Shown here: positions 1-6,925 of the stretch, one piece after another
How the letters are laid out: every line of letters begins with the position of its first letter
Position numbering within the stretch: the stretch's first letter is position 1
Assembly: GCA_003157575.1 (NCBI GenBank)
Contig: PMKA01000103.1
Location: 1-6,930 of the forward strand
Direction: 5' to 3'
Length of the DNA: 6,930 nucleotides
DNA from: Opitutia bacterium
Lineage (GTDB): Bacteria > Verrucomicrobiota > Verrucomicrobiia > Opitutales > Opitutaceae
The notes under the pieces: model-generated
What the model was told of the DNA's origin: nothing
What the model saw: only the letters and a program-made list of their open reading frames with translations
The model's database searches: none
Position numbers and translations under genes: made by a program

Positions 1-2053
1 TCTGTTTTTCCACCGCCCGAGCCGCCGCCAAAAGAGGTTGGAGCCTTGAATCCTGCGCCGAAGCGTCGTTGAGTCGGGCGTATGCCGGTGCATCGGCGTC
101 CGCATTTGGGACGGAGGTCGTGCTTCCAGGTTCGTCGGAAGCGATCCGATCGGCGGCCTGTTCCAGGCGTGCGGCGCATCGGAAAAGAAATTCATCACAG
201 CCTTTCGAAACCGACGCGGGGAGATCGGTTGGGACCTGGCGAACCTGGGTTTGCAGCAGGTCGATCGAGAGGGCGGTTTCCTGGGCTTTGGAGAGCCACG
301 ATGTCAGCTCGCCGGTCACACTGTCGTGCGCGAATTGCCAGCCCGGCTCCAGCGCGACGCGAGCCTGGAGGTCGCGGTTCTGGTTGATCTGTTTCCAGAC
401 GGCCAGACGGCGGTTTTCGGACGCCGGGGAATCGGGCCGGGAGGCGGCTTTCCCCCGCACCCGCGCCAGGTCGGCAATGCTACGGAGCAGCTTGGAGAGC
501 TGTAACCTCAGTTGGTCTCCCTCGCGCTCGGGCCAGACCAACAGCGATATCGATACATAAAGGATCACTCCCAGAAGGATGCCCAGCATGCGGTCCCGGA
601 TTTCTGTGACGTCCGTCGTCGGACCGAAGGATCCGTACAGGGCCAGAGCGTAGGAGAACACGAGCTGCACCCCGATGTAGTTCGTGCGGGAGGAGCCGGC
701 TGCGATCCATGCTCCGGCCAGGAACACGGGGCTCGAGATCAGGAGCAGCCCGACGATGCCGTCGACCTTGGGTATCAGAAACACGGTGGCCACAAGGGCG
801 CAAACGCTGCCGAGCACGCAACCCAGGATGCGCGTAATGCCCTTGTGCGACGATGCGCCGACACTTGGCAAAGCGAGGATGACGCAGGTCAGCAGCACCG
901 TGTGGATGCCGGTCCACTGCATTCCCATGTAAAACACGTATCCAAGGAGGGCGGCGAAGACCGCCTTGAAAGCAAACCGCGCGTAAACGGGATTCGTGAA
1001 GGCATCCTCGACCCAGAGCCCTTCCTTTGGGTGCGGGAGCGCCGACGCTGAAATGCGGTCCTCATCAACAAGGGCGAGAAGCTCGTGGCGAATTTCAAGC
1101 AGCAGAATCTCAAGGGGCTCCATTGTCGTGGAGGATTGGGTCGTATTCGGACGCCATGAGAAGAGCTGCCCTTTCTGCAAGGAATCGCCGAGCTTCTCGC
1201 AGGCATCGATTAGCTCGGCCATGCTCCGTGAGCATCCCTCCGACCGGGCCGAGCGAGGCTGGCTGGCGAGGTGATAAGCCAAAGTGTGAATGCGATCGAT
1301 GGCGGCGACATGCATCATCTGGTTCGCGTTGTGCTGGTCGAAGGAGCGGCTGGCTCTTGCAGACGAGGCGAGGTGACGATGGAGAGCGATGGAACTGCGT
1401 TCCACCTGCCGGGCGGTCAGTTCGGGAGCTTCGAGTCCTTCCCGAAGCGCTCGCAATTGGTCGATCGCGTGGCCCAACTGCCTGAGCATCTCTTTGGTCA
1501 GGAGTTTTTCCGGGTGGGCCGGAAACAGGAGCAGGTTGACGACGAGTGTCACTACGGTTCCATAAACCGCCGCCGGAAGGGCCCAAAGCGCCAGGCGCGT
1601 GAGTTGCTCCGGGCTCTCGATGAAATCGACGAAGGACTGCGAGTACAGGACGGCGATCGAGACCATGAAGCCGATAACTCCGAGTTTGCTCGCCCTCATG
1701 AAATAGAGGCCCGCGAAGGCGATGCCTGCGGCGGTGGCGATGCGGAGCAGGGGGTAGTTGATCGTCAGGTTGAACACCAGGATGGGCAGGAAATCCGCCA
1801 GGATTGCGCCGATGATGAGGATCACCCCGGCGAGACGGGTGAGGAGTGTGTTTTCCTGGGCGGTGAAAAACACGAACAGCAGCGAAAGCGAGACGAACGG
1901 CACCTCGAGCGCCATGGAACAGACGATCACCAGGCTGAAGCTCAGCCAAAACCGCAGCACGGCGGTTCCGCGTCCGGGAAAGGGCGCGAGTTCGTCGGCC
2001 AGAATGGCCCCCAGGCGCGCAAACATCCCAGGCTTATCGACGGTGGCGGACAT
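1..2053 (-). CDS. mdtO: FUSC-family inner-membrane efflux protein, MdtO-like (3' end outside window)
   Basis: This is the inner-membrane component of an MdtNOP-type three-part efflux pump, thought to move aromatic or drug-like compounds out through the adaptor MdtN. The frame is open from ATG at 2053 to the window edge: 684 codons without a stop, so the gene is cut by the window and not broken. E. coli MdtO, recalled at 683 residues, aligns along the whole length, so perhaps 25-40 codons are missing. It has the FUSC two-half layout: about six hydrophobic segments in residues 33-177, a soluble helical region, a second membrane block at about 362-505, then a cytoplasmic tail. Matches to MdtO include LEVPFVSLSL (49-58), DAFTNP (350-355), GIHTVLLTCVI in the second block, GAWIA, EIRDRMLGI, and VWPERE (506-511). 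The start lies 12 bases after the mdtN stop, with no strong ribosome site. AaeB is the main alternative, but MdtO fits better given the neighbours. Confidence 0.93.
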   Translation of the reverse strand, partial: MSATVDKPGMFARLGAILADELAPFPGRGTAVLRFWLSFSLVIVCSMALEVPFVSLSLLFVFFTAQENTLLTRLAGVILIIGAILADFLPILVFNLTINYPLLRIATAAGIAFAGLYFMRASKLGVIGFMVSIAVLYSQSFVDFIESPEQLTRLALWALPAAVYGTVVTLVVNLLLFPAHPEKLLTKEMLRQLGHAIDQLRALREGLEAPELTARQVERSSIALHRHLASSARASRSFDQHNANQMMHVAAIDRIHTLAYHLASQPRSARSEGCSRSMAELIDACEKLGDSLQKGQLFSWRPNTTQSSTTMEPLEILLLEIRHELLALVDEDRISASALPHPKEGLWVEDAFTNPVYARFAFKAVFAALLGYVFYMGMQWTGIHTVLLTCVILALPSVGASSHKGITRILGCVLGSVCALVATVFLIPKVDGIVGLLLISSPVFLAGAWIAAGSSRTNYIGVQLVFSYALALYGSFGPTTDVTEIRDRMLGILLGVILYVSISLLVWPEREGDQLRLQLSKLLRSIADLARVRGKAASRPDSPASENRRLAVWKQINQNRDLQARVALEPGWQFAHDSVTGELTSWLSKAQETALSIDLLQTQVRQVPTDLPASVSKGCDEFLFRCAARLEQAADRIASDEPGSTTSVPNADADAPAYARLNDASAQDSRLQPLLAAARAVEKQ

Positions 2054-2065
2054 CGCTCGATTGGA

Positions 2066-3118
2066 TCAAGGGTGCTCGACCTGCGAATTGTCCCGAAGGA
2101 CTGCCACGGCCGAGGCTCCGATGCGGAAAATCGAGGGATCCGGTTGCCTTACCTTGATCTTGACCGGGAAACGCTGTGCAACCCGCACCCAGTTGATGCT
2201 GCGGGGGACCCTGGGAAGTCCGCCCGCCTCGCCGCCTCCGTCATCGGGGAATACGCCGAAGCCGATGGACTCCACGGACCCGTCAAAGTGGGTCTTCGGC
2301 TGTCCGAGCACGTACAGGGAGACTGGCTGTCCGGGCTGGATGTGCTCCAGTTCGGTCTCGCGGAAATTGGCAATCACGTACCAGTTGCGGGTGTCGACCA
2401 TCGTGAAGACAGGGTGTCCTGCTGCGGCGAACTGCCCGACGGTCGTCTTGAGGTCGATCACTATTCCGTCGATTGGGGCGACCACATCGGTGTAGTTGAG
2501 GTTGAGCTGAGCCAGCTCGATCTCTGCCCGGGCGATCTCCTTCCGGGCGATAAGCGCCTCCACGCCGCTGATGGCGGCCTCAGCGCGCTGCTGGTCGAGG
2601 AGCGCACCGGCGAGCATTGCATCGGCGCTGAGCATGGTGGTGCGAGCTTGGTCGATCTGATCGGCGGACAGGTACGACGTCCCCTGCAGGGGCTCCATGC
2701 GGGCAAAGGTGTCGCCGGCCTGCCTGGCCGCAAGGCGGGCCTTTTCCACCGTTGCGCCGGCAACCTTGGCGGCCAATGTCTGTGCGTTGACCATCCGCTG
2801 GGTGAGCATGATCTCTTTGTCGAGGGCGATCAGGCTGGCCTGTGCCTTGGACAGCACGGCCTGATAGGGGCGCGCGTCGATCCGGAACAGCAGGTCGCCC
2901 TGTTTTACCGCCTGGTTGTCATGGGCCTTGAGCTCGATGATCCGGCCACTGACCTCGGGGGCCACATTGATCGTGTCGGCGTAAACATAGGCGTCATCCG
3001 TGCGCGGGGCTTGGTCGACGCGATAGATCACATAGAGACCAAGGCCGAGGGCGCAGAGAGTCAGTAGCACGCCGATCACCGGTCCGACACGTTTGGGATT
3101 ATTTTTTGAGGAAGACAT
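2066..3118 (-). CDS. mdtN: HlyD/EmrA-type periplasmic adaptor, MdtN-like
   Basis: This is the membrane-fusion (adaptor) subunit that bridges the inner-membrane FUSC protein and an outer-membrane channel. From ATG 3118 it has 350 residues; E. coli MdtN is recalled at 343. An N-terminal membrane anchor spans about residues 11-33. The first half of the biotinyl-lipoyl-like domain follows, with VAPEVSGR at 52-59 and DNQAVKQGDLLFRID just after. A long alpha-helical hairpin covers about 80-190. The second lipoyl half contains APIDGIVIDLKT, and the C-terminal beta-barrel contains NWYVIANFRETEL. Near the C-terminus, RSINWVRVAQRFPVKI and FRIGASAVA are almost identical to MdtN, which separates it from EmrA and AaeA. 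An in-frame TTG at 3127 would add three residues. I prefer ATG 3118 because it leaves a 12-base gap after ytcA, the same as the gap to mdtO. Neither start has a good Shine-Dalgarno sequence. Confidence 0.94.
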   Translation of the reverse strand: MSSSKNNPKRVGPVIGVLLTLCALGLGLYVIYRVDQAPRTDDAYVYADTINVAPEVSGRIIELKAHDNQAVKQGDLLFRIDARPYQAVLSKAQASLIALDKEIMLTQRMVNAQTLAAKVAGATVEKARLAARQAGDTFARMEPLQGTSYLSADQIDQARTTMLSADAMLAGALLDQQRAEAAISGVEALIARKEIARAEIELAQLNLNYTDVVAPIDGIVIDLKTTVGQFAAAGHPVFTMVDTRNWYVIANFRETELEHIQPGQPVSLYVLGQPKTHFDGSVESIGFGVFPDDGGGEAGGLPRVPRSINWVRVAQRFPVKIKVRQPDPSIFRIGASAVAVLRDNSQVEHP

Positions 3119-3130
3119 GGAGAGCAATAG

Positions 3131-3436
3131 TCAGTTTTTGAAGAAGATCAGCCACCCGCACAGGGCCAGCACGACAGCCAACGCCACGTAGGAGAAGGAA
3201 AGCCATTGCCTCCCCAGGCGGTCATCCAGTCCCGTCAGCCGAATGAGCCCGTGGATGCAGGCGATCAGGATAACTGAGCCGACGATGCAAAACATCCAGT
3301 CGGGGAAATAGGCTCCCAGGACGATGATGGAGGGGCTATACGAGCAGCCTCCCAGCAACAAACCGAGGACAAGAGTCGGCAGGGCGCGAATTTCCAAACA
3401 AGTGTCGGGGTGTCTCCATCGCGAAGCTTCCGGCAT
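3131..3436 (-). CDS. ytcA: YtcA-family small membrane lipoprotein
   Basis: This is a small protein of unknown function whose family travels with mdtN-mdtO-mdtP; E. coli ytcA sits in the same place before mdtN. The core, GCSYSPSIIVLGAYFPDWMF, closely matches E. coli YtcA as I recall it (GCSLSPAIPVIGAYYPSWFF). A lipobox, LGGC, follows a leucine-rich stretch. Two hydrophobic segments come after it, WMFCIVGSVILIACIHGL and WLSFSYVALAVVLALCGWLIFF, and the protein ends FFKN. The frame opens at ATG 3595. Further starts are ATG 3553, ATG 3514 and ATG 3436, plus a TTG at 3397. I chose 3436 because it gives 101 residues with a 31-residue lipoprotein signal, close to the roughly 91 residues of the family. 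ATG 3514 has an AGGA 11 bases upstream and is a real alternative (127 residues). Starts at 3553 and 3595 lie upstream of the predicted promoter's -10 box and are unlikely. The role of YtcA in the pump is not known. Confidence 0.82.
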   Translation of the reverse strand: MPEASRWRHPDTCLEIRALPTLVLGLLLGGCSYSPSIIVLGAYFPDWMFCIVGSVILIACIHGLIRLTGLDDRLGRQWLSFSYVALAVVLALCGWLIFFKN

Positions 3437-3533
3437 GTTGGAGCTGGCGGAACAGCCATTCCTGGCTGCCAGAGGCGACGTTTCCGTGGAGGAGTGATAG
3501 GCTGCTTTATTCATGTTACGAATAGTCCTGCAC

Positions 3534-3564
3534 AGTATACGTCCAGCCCCCATGAGAGCGCCAA
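3534..3564 (-). promoter_or_regulatory. Candidate sigma70-type promoter of the ytcA-mdtN-mdtO operon
   Basis: On the minus strand a -10 box TATACT (3539-3534) has five of six consensus bases. A -35 box TTGGCG (3564-3559) has four of six. The spacer is 19 bases, slightly long, which suits an activator-dependent promoter. Transcription would begin near 3527, upstream of the 3514 and 3436 start candidates of ytcA. This is a reading by eye, with no experimental support. Confidence 0.45.
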
Positions 3565-3585
3565 TACGGCGATGGGGACACAGTG

Positions 3586-3600
3586 ATACGGACAACGTAT
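3586..3600 (-). promoter_or_regulatory. Candidate LysR-type regulator recognition site (ATAC-N7-GTAT)
   Basis: ATACGGACAACGTAT is a perfect dyad with 5-base arms and a 5-base centre. It fits the general LysR box T-N11-A and the narrower ATAC-N7-GTAT form known for CbnR/CatR-type sites. Its centre (3593) lies about 66 bases upstream of the transcription start predicted for the ytcA operon, where LysR recognition sites normally sit (about -65). A GTAT half-site at 3567-3564, around -40 to -37, could belong to the activation site. LysR-type regulators often control FUSC/HlyD aromatic-efflux operons such as aaeXAB. No regulator gene lies in the window. Confidence 0.5.
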
Positions 3601-3778
3601 GAGGAAGTCGCCCCGCATTCTGAAAAGTGTGGTGAATCCGACGGAATAAGGTTGTTGGCCCTGCAAATGGCTCCGGAACCCACTCCTGGGCCGTTCCCTC
3701 TTTCCTGATTTCAAATCCTCAAGCATGGATTATTTCACAGGAGCTCGCTGAGGAAGCAGAGGTTCACGTCCGCTCCGA

Positions 3779-3808
3779 CCTTTGCGCCATGGTGTCTTTG
3801 TGGTTCAA
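3779..3808 (+). repeat. Degenerate 'TTTGCG...TCTTTGTGGTTCAA' intergenic repeat, copy 1
   Basis: This unit reads CCTTTGCG, then a short spacer, then TCTTTGTGGTTCAA. It resembles the second unit at 3874-3896, which has CTTGCG followed by TCTTTGCGGTAAT. I recall similar intergenic text from many environmental bacterial genomes, but that is memory and not a search. Its function is unknown. Confidence 0.4.
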
Positions 3809-3836
3809 GCGTCTGATGGATTTCCATTTCGGGTTC

Positions 3837-3857
3837 TTCAGCTTTCAGCGTTTCAGC
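3837..3857 (+). repeat. Three tandem TTCAGC units
   Basis: TTCAGC occurs at 3837-3842, 3844-3849 and 3852-3857, at spacings of 7 and 8 bases. It sits between the two TTTGCG-type units and appears to be part of the same intergenic repeat block. No function can be assigned. Confidence 0.4.
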
Positions 3858-3873
3858 CTTATGGCTCTATGCG

Positions 3874-3896
3874 CTCCTTGCGTTCTTTGCGGTAAT
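3874..3896 (+). repeat. Degenerate 'CTTGCG...TCTTTGCGGTAAT' intergenic repeat, copy 2
   Basis: This is the second unit of the block, reading CTCCTTGCGTTCTTTGCGGT followed by AAT. It shares the TTGCG and TCTTTG(C/T)GGT cores with the unit at 3779-3808. It ends about 54 bases before the preferred GH115 start and so falls in that gene's leader or promoter region. Confidence 0.4.
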
Positions 3897-3950
3897 CAGT
3901 ACCTCCGAGATCCGCCCCATGGCCGCCCTGAAAAGCCCCCCGCGCACTCC

Positions 3951-6875
3951 ATGATCTCCCGATTCCTGCGTCCACCCCTGGTTGCCCTTGCGACCCTGTT
4001 TCTGCCCGCTGTCGGCCAGGCCGCGCCGAGCCTCGGTTTGCCGGTCGAGATCGTGGCGGAATCGGCGCCTCCCACAGACGCCTTCCCATTGGTGACAGCG
4101 GACCGACAGGCGCCCCTTTGGTACGATCCGGCCGATTTCCCGGGAGTCCTGCGGGCGGCAGGCGACCTTCAGGCCGACATCGAGCGCGTCACTTCGCACA
4201 AGCCGGCCGCTTCCGCAGCGCGCCCGGACGCGACGGATCTCGTCATCATCGGCACGCTCGGCAGGAGCGCCGCGATCGATGCGCTGGTCGCCGGCGGAAA
4301 GCTCGACGCGAGCGATCTGCGCGGAAAATGGGAGAGCTTTGTCATAACCACGATCCCACAGCCCATGCCCGGCGTGAAGCGCGCACTCGTCATCGCGGGC
4401 AGCGACAAACGCGGCACCATCTACGGCATCTACGAGCTTTCCGAACAGCTGGGCGTCTCGCCATGGTACTGGTGGGCGGATGTCCCGCCGAAGAAGCGCT
4501 CGCAGGCGTACATTCTGCCGGGCCGCTACGCCTCCGGCGAGCCAGCGGTCCGCTATCGCGGGATCTTCCTCAACGACGAGGCTCCCTGCCTGATAGGCTG
4601 GGCAAAGGAGAAGTTCGGCGGGCTGAACTCGAGATTCTACACGAGGGTATTCGAGCTCCTCCTGCGCCTGCGCGCCAACTACCTCTGGCCCGCCATGTGG
4701 GACAATGCCTTCAGCGAGGACGACCCGGACAATCCGCGTCTGGCGGACGAGTACGGCATCGTGATGGGGACCTCCCACCACGAGCCCATGATGCGGGCCC
4801 ACAAGGAGTGGACCAGGCATCGCGATCAGTTTGGCAACGGCCAGTGGAACTACGCCACCAACGCCGAGGCCCTGCAGCGGTTCTTCCGCGAGGGCGTCGC
4901 GCGCAGCAAGGATTACGAGAACCTGGTCACGATCGGCATGCGCGGAGACGGCGACGAGGCCATGGCCAGCACCGGAAGCATCGAGTCCGACATCGCGCTG
5001 CTCAAGCGTATCTTCACCGACCAACGGCGGATACTCGCCGAAGAAATGAAGACCGACCCCGCAAAAATCCCGCAGCTGTGGACGCTCTTCACCGAGGTGC
5101 AGAAGTTCCACGAGCACGGCCTGATCCCGCCGGACGATGTCACCCTGCTGTGGACCGACGACAACGCAGGCAACCTCCGGCGGCTTCCGACCGCCGAGGA
5201 GCGCAAGCGCAGCGGCGGCGCGGGCGTCTATTACCACTTCGACATGCACGGCGGTCCGTTCTCCTACCAGTGGATCAACACCAGTCCGTTCCCGAAGATA
5301 GCCGAGCAGATGAACCTCGCGTGCGAATACGGCGCGACCCGCATCTGGATCGTCAACGTCGGCGACCTCAAGCCGCTCGAGCTGCCGATCGAGTTCTTCC
5401 TGCGCCTGGCGTGGAACCCCGCTGCGATGACAAAGGACAGGGTGGCCGATTACACCCGCCGCTGGGCCGAGCGCGATTTCGGGCCGGGGCATGCGGCGGA
5501 AATCGCCGATCTCGTCTCCCGCTACACGAAATACAACGGCTGGCGGAAACCGGAGCAGATCACGCCGGAGACGTTCAGCCAGGTCAATTTCGACGAGGCC
5601 GAGCGCGTCGAGGCCGCCTGGCGCGACGTCGCGGAGCGGGCCGAGAAACTCTCCGCGGTGCTGCCGCCGGAGCAGCGGGATGCGTTCTACCAACTCGTGC
5701 TGCACCCGGCAAAGGCCTCGGCGACCGTCGCGGAAATGAACATCCTCGCGGGGCGCAATCACCTGTTCGCCATGCAGGGCCGGGCGAGCACCAATGCACT
5801 GGCCGGGCAGGTGCGCGAACTCTTCCGGGAGGACCGGGCGTTGAGCGACTATTACAACCACGGACTGGCCGGCGGGAAATGGGACCACCTCATGGACCAG
5901 ACCCACCTCGGGCAGTTCAGCTGGGAACCGCCGGTCGTGGATGCGATGCCCCCGGTTTCGGAGGTGCTGCCGGCCTCCGACGCCGACTTCGGCGTTTCCA
6001 TCGACGGTGACGTCAACTCCTGGCCTGCCCATTTCGGCGACGCCGTCCTGCCCGTTTTCGATTCGTTCCAGCCGCGGCGGTCCCACGTCGACGTCTTCGC
6101 CATGGGCACGAAACCGATCGAGTTCTCGATCGCGGCCGACCGGCCCGGGATTGTGCTTGCCGGGGACACGACGCCCCGCATCGACCGGCGTTACTGGGTG
6201 GATATCGACTGGACGCAGGTGAAGGACGGATCCTCGACGGGCGAGATTGTCATCAAGGGAACCCGCGACACCGTGAGGGTGAAGGTGCGTGTGACCAAAG
6301 CCACCGCGGCGCAGTTGCAGGCGGCGGGAGGCCGCTTCGCCAGCCTTGACGGTCCGATCGCCATCGCGGCGTCTGCGTCCACGAAACAGACCGAGGTGGG
6401 TGGCGTCCGCTGGGAGCAGATTCCCGATTACGGGCGTGTCGCGGCGGCCATGGAGTGCTACCCCGTCACCGCCGGGAGCATCCTCCCGCCCAATCCGGCT
6501 CCGACCCTCGAATACCCGGTCTATCTCCCGCGCAGCGGCGCCTATGAGATCACCCTGGTGCTTGGCCCCGTGATGGACTTTGTGCCCGGCCGGGGCATGC
6601 GCATCGCGGTGTCATTCGACAACGAGACACCGCAGGTTCTGGACATCTTCGCCGACCGCGAGGCCGAGACGTTTCTCGGACGCGGCTGGTCGAACCAGAG
6701 CACCCGAGACAACGCCCGGTACCAGCGTTGCACCCAGACGGTGAAGACGCCGGGACCGCACGTGCTGCGGATTTCAATGGTCGATCCAGGGGTTGTGCTC
6801 CAGAAGATCATCATCGACGACCGCAGGCTGCCCGAGAGCTATTTCGGCCCGCCGGAATGCGCACGGGTGAAGTAG
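3951..6875 (+). CDS. Secreted GH115 glycoside hydrolase (xylan alpha-1,2-glucuronidase type)
   Basis: GH115 enzymes remove (4-O-methyl-)glucuronic acid side chains from glucuronoxylan, including internal ones that GH67 enzymes cannot reach. The 974-residue protein is full length for the family. It begins with a signal peptide: R4 and R7, a hydrophobic core at about 10-21, and likely cleavage after A24 (VGQA/AP), so it acts in the periplasm or outside the cell. Family blocks in order are GIFLNDEAP (204-212), NYLWPAMWDNAF (243-254), GTSHHEPMM (273-281), GMRGDGDEAM (329-338), LWTDDNAGN (400-408), YYHFDMHGG (427-435) and NVGDLKP (469-475). A linker and beta-rich region follow, then the GH115 C-terminal domain (about 800-974) with GRGWSNQSTRDNARY and a final LPESYFGPPE. 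I did not map the published catalytic residues. The frame extends back to ATG 3789, but those 54 residues are repeat-encoded and would bury the signal peptide, so I start at 3951. No Shine-Dalgarno sequence precedes either start. The exact substrate is inferred. Confidence 0.93.
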   Translation: MISRFLRPPLVALATLFLPAVGQAAPSLGLPVEIVAESAPPTDAFPLVTADRQAPLWYDPADFPGVLRAAGDLQADIERVTSHKPAASAARPDATDLVIIGTLGRSAAIDALVAGGKLDASDLRGKWESFVITTIPQPMPGVKRALVIAGSDKRGTIYGIYELSEQLGVSPWYWWADVPPKKRSQAYILPGRYASGEPAVRYRGIFLNDEAPCLIGWAKEKFGGLNSRFYTRVFELLLRLRANYLWPAMWDNAFSEDDPDNPRLADEYGIVMGTSHHEPMMRAHKEWTRHRDQFGNGQWNYATNAEALQRFFREGVARSKDYENLVTIGMRGDGDEAMASTGSIESDIALLKRIFTDQRRILAEEMKTDPAKIPQLWTLFTEVQKFHEHGLIPPDDVTLLWTDDNAGNLRRLPTAEERKRSGGAGVYYHFDMHGGPFSYQWINTSPFPKIAEQMNLACEYGATRIWIVNVGDLKPLELPIEFFLRLAWNPAAMTKDRVADYTRRWAERDFGPGHAAEIADLVSRYTKYNGWRKPEQITPETFSQVNFDEAERVEAAWRDVAERAEKLSAVLPPEQRDAFYQLVLHPAKASATVAEMNILAGRNHLFAMQGRASTNALAGQVRELFREDRALSDYYNHGLAGGKWDHLMDQTHLGQFSWEPPVVDAMPPVSEVLPASDADFGVSIDGDVNSWPAHFGDAVLPVFDSFQPRRSHVDVFAMGTKPIEFSIAADRPGIVLAGDTTPRIDRRYWVDIDWTQVKDGSSTGEIVIKGTRDTVRVKVRVTKATAAQLQAAGGRFASLDGPIAIAASASTKQTEVGGVRWEQIPDYGRVAAAMECYPVTAGSILPPNPAPTLEYPVYLPRSGAYEITLVLGPVMDFVPGRGMRIAVSFDNETPQVLDIFADREAETFLGRGWSNQSTRDNARYQRCTQTVKTPGPHVLRISMVDPGVVLQKIIIDDRRLPESYFGPPECARVK

Positions 6876-6890
6876 CCAGCCCGCATATTT

Positions 6891-6925
6891 CACACCGCGG
6901 CCTTGAAGCCGCAACCAAAGGTGTG
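6891..6925 (+). terminator. Interrupted hairpin after the GH115 gene
   Basis: CACACC (6891-6896) pairs with GGTGTG (6920-6925). Inside it, GCGGC (6897-6901) pairs with GCCGC (6908-6912) around a 6-base loop. A 7-base bulge (6913-6919) breaks the right-hand side. The hairpin begins 15 bases after the stop codon. No run of T follows within the window, so it is not a standard intrinsic terminator. It could stabilise the mRNA 3' end, or be part of a terminator that continues past the edge. Confidence 0.35.

Larger units (their letters stand above)
3601..3950. other. Non-coding stretch between the divergent genes
   Basis: No open frame here looks like a protein. From 3601 to 3778 I see nothing definite apart from a weak interrupted hairpin (GGAAC 3675-3679 with GTTCC 3693-3697). 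From 3779 to about 3897 the DNA is short repetitive text, described separately. The frame of the downstream GH115 gene stays open back to an ATG at 3789, but the encoded residues resemble no GH115 leader. I could not find a convincing promoter for the GH115 gene by eye. Confidence 0.6.

Noticed and set aside
1110..1949. A 279-codon minus-strand frame within mdtO
   Set aside because: The true mdtO frame is unbroken from 2053 to the edge and matches MdtO throughout. This alternate frame is rich in Arg, Pro and His and has no membrane segments, so it is neither a gene nor evidence of a frameshift.
1..2053. Possible degraded or split mdtO, since no complete frame ends inside the window
   Set aside because: Codon-by-codon reading gives 684 sense codons in one frame up to base 2, with homology to MdtO from end to end; it is simply cut by the window edge.
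1271..3067. A 598-codon plus-strand open frame opposite mdtO and mdtN
   Set aside because: It lies antisense to two recognised genes, has a charged low-complexity composition and matches no family I know. It follows from GC-rich codon use on the other strand.
3675..3697. GGAAC...GTTCC hairpin followed by a pyrimidine-rich stretch on the plus strand
   Set aside because: The stem is short and bulged, and no plus-strand gene lies upstream in the window for it to terminate.
3511..3726. A 71-codon minus-strand frame upstream of ytcA
   Set aside because: It overlaps the predicted promoter and LysR box, has no recognisable domain and lacks a ribosome site.
4118..6010. A 630-codon plus-strand frame overlapping GH115
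   Set aside because: It is a different frame of the same strand, dominated by Arg and Ala, with no domain or signal; an out-of-frame shadow.
3867..6086. A 739-codon minus-strand open frame opposite GH115
   Set aside because: It is antisense to a clear GH115 gene, has no recognisable domains and is rich in Arg, Val, Gly and Asp, as expected of a shadow frame.
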